Origin: Myxococcales bacterium
Lineage (GTDB): Bacteria; Myxococcota_A; Polyangia; Haliangiales; Haliangiaceae
Direction: 5' to 3'
Length of the DNA stretch: 64,000 bases
Assembly (NCBI GenBank): GCA_028287135.1
Contig: JAQBQE010000051.1
Location: forward strand, 152,126 to 216,125
In this document: positions 55,443 to 64,000 of the stretch, one piece after another
Layout of the letters: each line of letters begins with the position of its first letter
Position numbering within the stretch: the stretch's first letter is position 1
Made by a program: the position numbers and the translations under genes
The notes under the pieces: generated by a model
What the model saw: the letters and a program-made list of their open reading frames with translations, nothing else
The model's database searches: none
What the model was told of the DNA's origin: nothing

Positions 55443-55445
55443 TCG

Positions 55446-58004
55446 TCAGGGCGTGACGAAGATCGGGTTCGTCACGCCGAACGGGATGCGACCGGGATGC
55501 ACCGGCGCCAGCGAGCGCTGCGCATAGGCAGCGATCACGACGAAGCCACCGGTGGCACTGACCTGGATCGGGATCTGGCCACGCCAGCGTACGACCGGGT
55601 TGCCTGGATCGGCGTCGGCCGGGACGACCGCGATCGTATCGACGGTCTGACCGTCGACGACAACGTCGATCGCATCGACATCGATCCACGACGCTGCTTG
55701 CACGGTGACGTCGATCGTCATCGGGGAGCCGGCACCGGTCGTGGTCTCGCCCGGGCGGGTCTGCCCGATCTTCGCATCGACGTAGATGCCGCCGGAGACC
55801 GTGGCGTGACCCGCGGCGAGACGATCGCGCACGAGGTTCGCCGACAGTTGCCGCGGATCATCGGTGCCGAGCGCGATGCACGTGCGCGGGAAGCCGACCG
55901 GTGACGTCGACATGTCGTGGGTGTCCGAGGAGCCGACCGCGAACATCTTGCGGCCCGCGCGGAGGAGACCCAGCCAGTCCTCGACGGTCCCGTCACGGTT
56001 CTGCAGCCAGCCCGAATCGTTGAACACCTCGAGCAGCGTGAACTTGGTGTCCCATGCGGCGGCGACATCGGCCGTTCCGATCACCGGGTCGTAGCCGACG
56101 TAGCCGAAGTAGTTCGTCGGACCGCGCGGATGGTTGATGATCACGACGGGCGCCTCGGGGCGCGCGCGCACCGCGTCGAATACGACCGGTGGCTCGAGCG
56201 TCTCGAACGGGATCTCGGGCGCGTCTGCCGTGGGGAACGTCTGCCACCTCGGTGCGCCCGCGTTGACCTCGGCGGGGCGCGGCGTCAGCGGGAACACGCC
56301 CATGTGACCCCACAGCTCCATCGACGTCAGCTCGATCGACCCGAACCCGACGGCGAACGCCTGCACGCCGAGGCTCGCGATCTCGCCCGCGAAGTCAGCG
56401 ACGTACTCGTGATCGGATCGCACGGGGATCTCGAGACCATCGGCCACCGCCTGCGCGAGCTTCTGCTCGGTCTCGTCGCCGGAGTCGTTCGAGCGCCAGG
56501 TGTGGATGTGGAAGTCGCCGCACTGCACGCCGGTCGTGTCGACGACGCGATCCATCACCGCGCTCGCCTGTGCCGTGGCGCCCGCGGTGACATCGACGGT
56601 CTGCCGCACGATCTCGTACTCGTAGCCGCGCGAGACGATGACCTCCCACCGGCCGGGGGGAGCGGGCAGGGTGACATCGCCGCCCGTCGCGTACACGACG
56701 TGGAGTCGACCGTCGGCGATCTTCGCCTCGCCGAAGCTCGCCGGCAGCGTCGGCAGCTGCGTTCCGGTCGCGGGCAGAACCTGCACGCGGACCGGGACCG
56801 GCTGGCCCGCCTCCGTCGCGCTGACGTGGATCAATCCGATCGCAGGCAGATCGATCGTCACCGGGCCGCTGGCCGTGCCGACCTGCGTCGTGCCGATCTG
56901 ATCGCCGCGACGGTAGGCGTCGAGGGTGACGCTGGCATCGACCGGAACGTGCAGCGTGAACTGCCCGGCGTCGTCGGTGAGTGCACGCGAGTAGTAGAAG
57001 CCGGTGCTGTCGTGAGCGTGGACGTGAACGTTCGGGAGCACGATGCCGTTGCCGCGGGTCACCGTGCCGGTGATCTCGCGCAGCATCTCGCCCCGCGCGT
57101 TCGCTGCCGCAACGACTGCTCCGTCGAGGCCAGGTCCGATCGCGATCTTGGCGTGCACCCGATCCGTGCGTCCACACGCGGGCATCGTGAACCCCGGCGC
57201 GAACGCCCCGAGGAAACCGGACGCAGCGATCGACGAGCCGAGCGTTCCTTCTCCCGGCAGATAGGCCCAGCTCGTGGCGGTGTCGTCGACGAGCGCGAGG
57301 TACGGCGTCTGCGACAGCGTGGTGTCGAATCCCTTGCCGGGCTGGAATGCCGGCGTCCGCGCCGTGAACATCAGTGCGTGCAACGTCGACGGTGAGTCCT
57401 CGGCGACCGCGCGCGACGACGCGTAGCGCATGCGGACGTCGACGTGGTCCGCGCCCGGTGCGAGCTCGTAATCGATCGCGGCATCGATGTCGGTCCAGGT
57501 CTCCTGGTAGACGACGCCGATCAGCGCCTCGAAGAACGGTAGTGGATGCAGCTTGCCGCGCGCACGAATGATCGCCGGCCCACCGTCACTGCCGTCGTTG
57601 ATCACCGACACGCTGTCGGTGATGATCGTGGAGCGTCCCGTCAGCAAGAACAGCTCGCCAAAGTTGTTGGGCTCGACCATCTTGCCGTTCTCGATCCGCG
57701 CGAGGCCGACCGGTCGCCCACCCCACGGATCGTAGAGGTCGCTGTCGCCGACATCCTCGATCACGAGCGCGATCTTGTGGTTCGCGATCACGAAGTCGCC
57801 CTCGCTCCAGGTCACGAGCTTCGACGGCACGTCGGGCAGATCTGCCGCATGCACCCGGCCGGCGCGCGCCTGTTGCGCGCCCGAGCGAAGTGGCTCGGGA
57901 TGGCCGTCGAGATCACCGGCCTCGAACGGTGCGACCGCACATTCCGCGTTGTCCCCGCATGCGCCGACCAGTCCGCCCAGCAGAACAACGATCAGCGATC
58001 TCAT
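55446..58004 (-). CDS. CehA/McbA-like PHP-domain metallohydrolase
   Basis: GDFHIHTWRSNDSGDETEQKLAQAVADGLEIPVRSDHEYVADF; NHPRG; SSDTHDM. Confidence 0.85.
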   Translation of the reverse strand: MRSLIVVLLGGLVGACGDNAECAVAPFEAGDLDGHPEPLRSGAQQARAGRVHAADLPDVPSKLVTWSEGDFVIANHKIALVIEDVGDSDLYDPWGGRPVGLARIENGKMVEPNNFGELFLLTGRSTIITDSVSVINDGSDGGPAIIRARGKLHPLPFFEALIGVVYQETWTDIDAAIDYELAPGADHVDVRMRYASSRAVAEDSPSTLHALMFTARTPAFQPGKGFDTTLSQTPYLALVDDTATSWAYLPGEGTLGSSIAASGFLGAFAPGFTMPACGRTDRVHAKIAIGPGLDGAVVAAANARGEMLREITGTVTRGNGIVLPNVHVHAHDSTGFYYSRALTDDAGQFTLHVPVDASVTLDAYRRGDQIGTTQVGTASGPVTIDLPAIGLIHVSATEAGQPVPVRVQVLPATGTQLPTLPASFGEAKIADGRLHVVYATGGDVTLPAPPGRWEVIVSRGYEYEIVRQTVDVTAGATAQASAVMDRVVDTTGVQCGDFHIHTWRSNDSGDETEQKLAQAVADGLEIPVRSDHEYVADFAGEIASLGVQAFAVGFGSIELTSMELWGHMGVFPLTPRPAEVNAGAPRWQTFPTADAPEIPFETLEPPVVFDAVRARPEAPVVIINHPRGPTNYFGYVGYDPVIGTADVAAAWDTKFTLLEVFNDSGWLQNRDGTVEDWLGLLRAGRKMFAVGSSDTHDMSTSPVGFPRTCIALGTDDPRQLSANLVRDRLAAGHATVSGGIYVDAKIGQTRPGETTTGAGSPMTIDVTVQAASWIDVDAIDVVVDGQTVDTIAVVPADADPGNPVVRWRGQIPIQVSATGGFVVIAAYAQRSLAPVHPGRIPFGVTNPIFVTP

Positions 58005-58019
58005 CGCCGCGATCGTAAG

Positions 58020-59984
58020 CTACTTCGTGACGACGATCGACCACATCACGTCGCGCGCCGGCAGCGGGCCCTTCGCCGCCGTGCCGGTGCGCTGGATCCG
58101 GATCATCTCGCCGCTGCGAAGCGCAACCTTCGCAGCGCCCGGCGTTCGCGGTTTTCCGTCGGCGATGTGCCAGGCGAGCGGCAGCTTGTCCGCGCGAACC
58201 TCGACGTTGTACGTGCCGTCCTCGCCGGTCCAGCGCAGCACGTCGACGTCGTCACGGGTATCGAGGTAGCCCCGCATCTCGTGCGTGAGGGTCAGCGCGT
58301 TGGCATCCGCGTCGTTCCCGTTGGGCTCGCTCTCGCCGGCGACGGCATCCTCGGTCACGGTGACCGTGTACGGATCGCTGACGTTCTCCGTAGGGTACTT
58401 TTGATCCTTGGCGATCGTCTGACTGACGGTCACCACGATCGGCCCGTCGACGGCACGCCGGTACAGCATCTCGGGTTCCCCGATGCCCGCCTCGTCGACG
58501 GTCGCGGAGTGCACGCCATCGGCGAGCGTGACGTTGATGTCGATGTTCGGAGGTGCGGTCACGGCAACGTTGACGACGCGCCGGCTCCCCGCGGGCCACT
58601 TGACCAGGAACATGTCGCGATCGCCTTCATGGGGCGAGACGCGCTTGCCGAGGTACGCCGTGACCGGCGTGTTCGCGGCGACCCGGGTCGCACTCGCGAG
58701 CTCGCTGTTCGGCTCCTCCTCCTCGCGCAGCGGCGGCGCCTCGCGCGTCAGGAGCCACGCGCCGAAGCCGGCTGCTCCGAGCGCAAGCATTGTCGCGCCC
58801 GCGATCACCAGGACCCGGCGCCGCTTGAGCCCGCTCTCGAACGCGTCGATGTCCGAGCGGCGCAGACGAAGATCGCTGTCGCGTCCGGCATCCTCGATCA
58901 CGAGGCGCCCACCGCGTAGACCGCGCGAGCTCTGGGACCGATGCGGCGTCGACTCGCTCACCGTCGCCGCGTAGATCTCCTCGATCGTTTCACCGAGCTC
59001 GCTGGCGCTCGCCCAGCGCTGTCCGGGATCGCGCGAGAGCGCCTTGCGCACGAGGTGATCGACCTCGGGCGGGATGCCCATCTTCGGCGCGCGCATCGAC
59101 GGTGCATCGGCGTCGGCGGTCAGATGCTTGGTGAGTACGCCGACCGCGCTCGTGCTCGTGTACAGGTGCTGGCCGGTCAGCACCTCGAACATCAGCGCGC
59201 CGAACGAGTAGATATCGGTGCGCGCGTCGACCTCGTCCCCGCGGATCTGCTCGGGCGCCATGAAGTAGGGCGTGCCGACGATCGCCTGCTTGTCCGTGGT
59301 CTCCGCGACCGTGCCTCGCTGGTCGAGCTTCGCGAGCCCGAAGTCGAGGACCTTCGCGTAGTCGCGCCCACCCGTCGTACGCGTGATCAGCACGTTCTCG
59401 GGCTTGAGATCGCGATGCACGATCCCGAGCTCGTGAGCTTCCTGGAGCGCGCCGCAGATCTGCGCGAACAGCGGAGCGGCGCGCGCCCATGGCATGGGCC
59501 CGTCACGCGACACCACGCGTCCGAGGTCGAGCCCGCGCACGAGCTCCATGATCAGGTACAGGTTCCCCTGAGCGTTGCCGAAGTCGAACACCTGCACCGT
59601 GTGCGGATGATGGAGGCGTGAGATCGCCGCGGCCTCACGCTCGAACCGCTGCACGACCTCGGCATCGGAAACGAGGTCACGATGGAGGACCTTCATCGCG
59701 GCGATCTTCCCCATCCGGAGATGCTCGACGCGGTAGACGACGCCCATTCCGCCGCGACCGATCACCTCGATCACGCGGTAGCGGCCATCGACGATCTTGC
59801 CCAGCCACGCCTGGTTGGAATCACTGAGCCGACGATCCGCGATCGCTTCGACCTGGCCGGTCGCGGCAAACGCTGGATCCGGTCCAGACATCTCGGCACC
59901 GCACGTCCGGCAGAACTGGCTCGGCTGATCGGACGCAGCTCGGCATCGCGGGCACACGAACGTTTGTGCAGATGTCGACGCCAT
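58020..59984 (-). CDS. Ser/Thr protein kinase with N-terminal zinc ribbon and extracytoplasmic PPC-like repeats
   Basis: CPRCRAASDQPSQFCRTCG; GRGGMGVVYRVEH; IVHRDLKPENVL; KVLDFGLAK; EEEPNSELASATR and ESEPNGNDADANALTL. Confidence 0.93.
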   Translation of the reverse strand: MASTSAQTFVCPRCRAASDQPSQFCRTCGAEMSGPDPAFAATGQVEAIADRRLSDSNQAWLGKIVDGRYRVIEVIGRGGMGVVYRVEHLRMGKIAAMKVLHRDLVSDAEVVQRFEREAAAISRLHHPHTVQVFDFGNAQGNLYLIMELVRGLDLGRVVSRDGPMPWARAAPLFAQICGALQEAHELGIVHRDLKPENVLITRTTGGRDYAKVLDFGLAKLDQRGTVAETTDKQAIVGTPYFMAPEQIRGDEVDARTDIYSFGALMFEVLTGQHLYTSTSAVGVLTKHLTADADAPSMRAPKMGIPPEVDHLVRKALSRDPGQRWASASELGETIEEIYAATVSESTPHRSQSSRGLRGGRLVIEDAGRDSDLRLRRSDIDAFESGLKRRRVLVIAGATMLALGAAGFGAWLLTREAPPLREEEEPNSELASATRVAANTPVTAYLGKRVSPHEGDRDMFLVKWPAGSRRVVNVAVTAPPNIDINVTLADGVHSATVDEAGIGEPEMLYRRAVDGPIVVTVSQTIAKDQKYPTENVSDPYTVTVTEDAVAGESEPNGNDADANALTLTHEMRGYLDTRDDVDVLRWTGEDGTYNVEVRADKLPLAWHIADGKPRTPGAAKVALRSGEMIRIQRTGTAAKGPLPARDVMWSIVVTK

Positions 59985-60011
59985 CGCCGACCCGATCATA
60001 GCAGCACCGCA

Positions 60012-60980
60012 CTATTCGGCGTCTGCGATCGGCTTCCAGGTCCAGGCTTCACCCGAGACCGTCAACATCCCCGCGGTCGGTGCGATCACCGGACCGGGTA
60101 ACCTCGGTGTCGCGTCCGCCGTCCCCGGCGTGAGCGCAACGGCGTCGCCATGGCGCGCCCCTGCACGTGCGCGTGACGCCGCTTCGGTCGTCGGTCCGTG
60201 CAACGCCACGTCGATCTCCTGACCCGCGGTGGCCGTCAGCGCGAGCTCGCCACTGGGCTCTCCGCCACGCGATGTACGCGGGGCCTCGGCGCTCGCGACG
60301 ATCCGGATACCGCGCTTGCCAGTGAGCCCGGTGATCGCAGTGGCGACGTCCTGGTCCTCGTACGTACAGCCATCGGATCCGGCGACCAGACGACTCGCCG
60401 CACCGGCACCCGCGATCGCCGCGATCGTGACGCCAGGTAGCTCGATCGTGTGGATCAACCGGCCGTCGATCACGTGGATGCCGCGACCGCGCAGCGTCTT
60501 GACCGCGGCGGCGAGTGCGCCGACCGACTCGAGATCCCCGGGCAGGGCGAGGATCGGAAACGGTGCTCGATCGCCGAGCGCACCGAGCGATGCCTCGAGC
60601 TCGGCCTGGGTCGTCCCCATCCCACCGAGGGCGAGCACGAGATCTGCGCGCGCGAGCCGGGTCCGCAGTCGTCCGAGAGCTGCGAGCGTCGGCGCCGCGG
60701 CCTGACCGGTATCGGCGATCGCTCCGATCACGATCTCCTTGGCCTTTGCATCGCGCTGCAACGTGTGGCCCGCGATGTTCCAGCTGTGCTCGCCGACCGT
60801 GAGCGTCTCGTCGGGGTGCGACGGACCATCGCTCGCGGCACACCGCCACGGCGCACGCATCTCATCCGCTGCCGCGAGCGCCGCGCCGAGCGCGGGACCG
60901 ACCTGCGCACCGGCCGGGACCGGCTTCGAGCCACCACCACACGCGATCAGTCCGAGCACCACGGCGAGCGAACGGATCAC
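60012..60980 (-). CDS. lipoprotein, degenerate metallophosphoesterase-like
   Basis: VIRSLAVVLGLIACGGGS; GAIADTGQ, LALGGMGTTQ, LALPGDLESVG resemble the phosphoesterase core; GTG start overlaps upstream stop. Confidence 0.6.
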   Translation of the reverse strand: MIRSLAVVLGLIACGGGSKPVPAGAQVGPALGAALAAADEMRAPWRCAASDGPSHPDETLTVGEHSWNIAGHTLQRDAKAKEIVIGAIADTGQAAAPTLAALGRLRTRLARADLVLALGGMGTTQAELEASLGALGDRAPFPILALPGDLESVGALAAAVKTLRGRGIHVIDGRLIHTIELPGVTIAAIAGAGAASRLVAGSDGCTYEDQDVATAITGLTGKRGIRIVASAEAPRTSRGGEPSGELALTATAGQEIDVALHGPTTEAASRARAGARHGDAVALTPGTADATPRLPGPVIAPTAGMLTVSGEAWTWKPIADAE

Positions 60981-61890
60981 GGCGCGACGGTCCCTCCGGC
61001 TTCCTTCCACACGGCGAGCACCTTCGGCGAGACCTGATACGCGCTGAGCTGGTGCGTCGACTTGCGCTCGAGCACTCGCTTGAACGCTTCGAGCGCTGGC
61101 TTGGTGTCGTTGAACGCGACGTGGAGCGAACCGAGCAGCACCCCGACATCGACGGCCTGCGCGGTGTCCAGGTAGTCGAGGTAGAGCTCGACCTCGGCGA
61201 GTGCGCCCTTGACCTCGCCAAAGTCGCCGATGCGCCACGCCTGCTTCGCGGCCGGCAGTGCCGTTGCCGCGCGTGCCTGGACTTCCTTCTGCCGCTCGCG
61301 ACGCGCCTTCGAGTCCGCATCGATCGACGGCATCTTCGACGCCGACAGCCGCACATTGAAGATTGGCACGATCAGCTGCTCGCCCTTCTCGATCGCGTCC
61401 TTCTCGAGGAAGTTGTACTGGCGCAGCATCGTGGCGTTCTTGGTGTCGCCGAAGTACGCGGCCGCGATGCTCGCGATCGATTCGGTCGCGCTCGCGGTGT
61501 GCGTGACGGTGAACGGGATCGAGAGCGAGGTGCCACTCGCGAGCGTGTCGTCGGGCGACAGGTTGTTGAACTCGGCGAGGAACGTTCCGCGGAGCGCGTT
61601 GCCGAGGTACGCCGCTGCAAGCGTCTCGAAGGTGTCTCCCGGCGAGGTGATCACCTGGCGGCTGACCGGGATCTTGATCCGCTCACCCGCCTTGAGAGGG
61701 CGCGGGTGGACGATCTTGTTCGCGACCATGATGAAGATCGCGCGATTGCGATCCCCGTAGTACTCCGCAGCGAGCAGCGCGAGCGAGTCGTTTGGCTTCG
61801 CGCGGATCGTCAGCGTATCGCTCGCGGGCACCTGCGCAGTCGCTGGACCGGCAGCGGCGAGCAGGATCGCGAGGACGAGGGCAGCTCGCG

Positions 61891-61894
<4 letters not shown>
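60977..61894 (-). CDS. LysM-domain exported protein
   Basis: TIRAKPNDSLALLAAEYYGDRNRAIFIMVANKI; SPGDTFETLAAAYLGN; start overlaps kinase stop. Confidence 0.8.
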
Positions 61895-63249
<1,355 letters not shown>

Positions 63250-63858
63250 GGGTTGGTGCGCGGAAGCGTATCGGGATGCTCGGTGCCGAGGGTCGCCCGC
63301 CGTTCCAAATCGACGCGGCCCGTGGAAAGCGCTGTCGACGGGTGGGCGGGGACACACGCCGTCGCGTCCGGAGCCGGGCAGTGGAACCTCGGACCGCCGT
63401 GTCGTCGTTCGTCAACTCGGAGCTCGCGACGGTCGAGCATCCACGCGGGCCGCGCTCGCTGGCGGATGACCCCGTCTACCGGACCGGCAGTAGGGCGATC
63501 GCGTCATCGGCGCCGCTCCAGGTGTGCGGGCACTGCGTCAATTCTCGGCGGGCTCCGGAAAGGGCAACCAGACCAAGCGCTTGCACCCGAAGAAAAGATC
63601 CCGTCCTTGCCAGCGGTCCTGCGGGTGCTAAAAAACGTGTCGCTTCCGGACCGCGGTGCCCACGGGCCGGTTCCGAAAACTGCTTAGGTGTCGGCGAGTT
63701 GGGATGGAGCGGAAGCGAGAACGCACTTGCCACGGCATCGCGTCGTGGTAATCGATGGGTCGATACGGCGGCGGCGACGGAGTGAAAAATCGGCGGACGG
63801 TACGCCGGTCGAAGTTCATTGAATTACGAGTGCTTGGATGGGGTCGGACAGGGCGAAC

Positions 63859-63907
63859 GGAAAAATATTCGAACGCGGTTGACACATCGGCCTTCGCCCC
63901 TTATAAG
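63859..63907 (+). promoter_or_regulatory. strong sigma70-type promoter with UP-like element, probably rRNA operon
   Basis: GAAAAATATTC A/T tract, TTGACA (63879-63884), 17-nt spacer, TATAAG (63902-63907). Confidence 0.8.
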
Positions 63908-63974
63908 CACATCCCTCGACGGCAACCGATGCCGCCGGGGACCAGAGCGGAAGCGAAAGCCTCCCCCTGGGATC

Positions 63975-64000
63975 GGTCTCTGAAAACTGGATAGCGAGTT
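63975..64000 (+). promoter_or_regulatory. rRNA leader-like sequence immediately before the window end
   Basis: GGTCTCTGAAAACTGGATAGCGAGTT resembles the conserved pre-16S TTTGAAAACTGAATAG-type leader. Confidence 0.65.

Noticed and set aside
63250-63858. Overlapping short ORFs upstream of the rRNA-like promoter
   Set aside because: No recognisable motifs, inconsistent frames and no ribosome-binding site; treated as non-coding.

Overview
This is a high-GC, gene-dense chromosomal window. Gene content suggests a myxobacterium-like organism (Myxococcota, perhaps Haliangium/Kofleriaceae type): many lipoproteins, PEGA-domain Ser/Thr kinases, MYXO-CTERM-like tails and a TIGR04563-like small protein. 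The lineage call is inference. Housekeeping content includes a Rieske/cytochrome b-c fusion pair, TCA-cycle genes (class I fumarase, sucCD, icd, mdh), ndk, rlmN, an OmpR-type two-component system and an interrupted eutB / eutC-eutL set. The window ends in a very strong promoter and a leader that looks like the start of an rRNA operon; the 16S gene itself would lie just outside. The best candidate for an under-described system is a set of five + strand genes between 19.1 and 30.0 kb: two unrecognised proteins X and Y, a MoxR AAA+ ATPase, a vWA/MIDAS protein and a TPR/HEAT-like protein. They are interleaved with - strand housekeeping-like genes. Other points of note are a 90-bp REP/MITE-like palindrome next to eutL, a kinase-gene remnant, an apparent signal-peptide frameshift and several terminators or structured intergenic elements. 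No searches could be run, so all family calls come from motifs read by eye.
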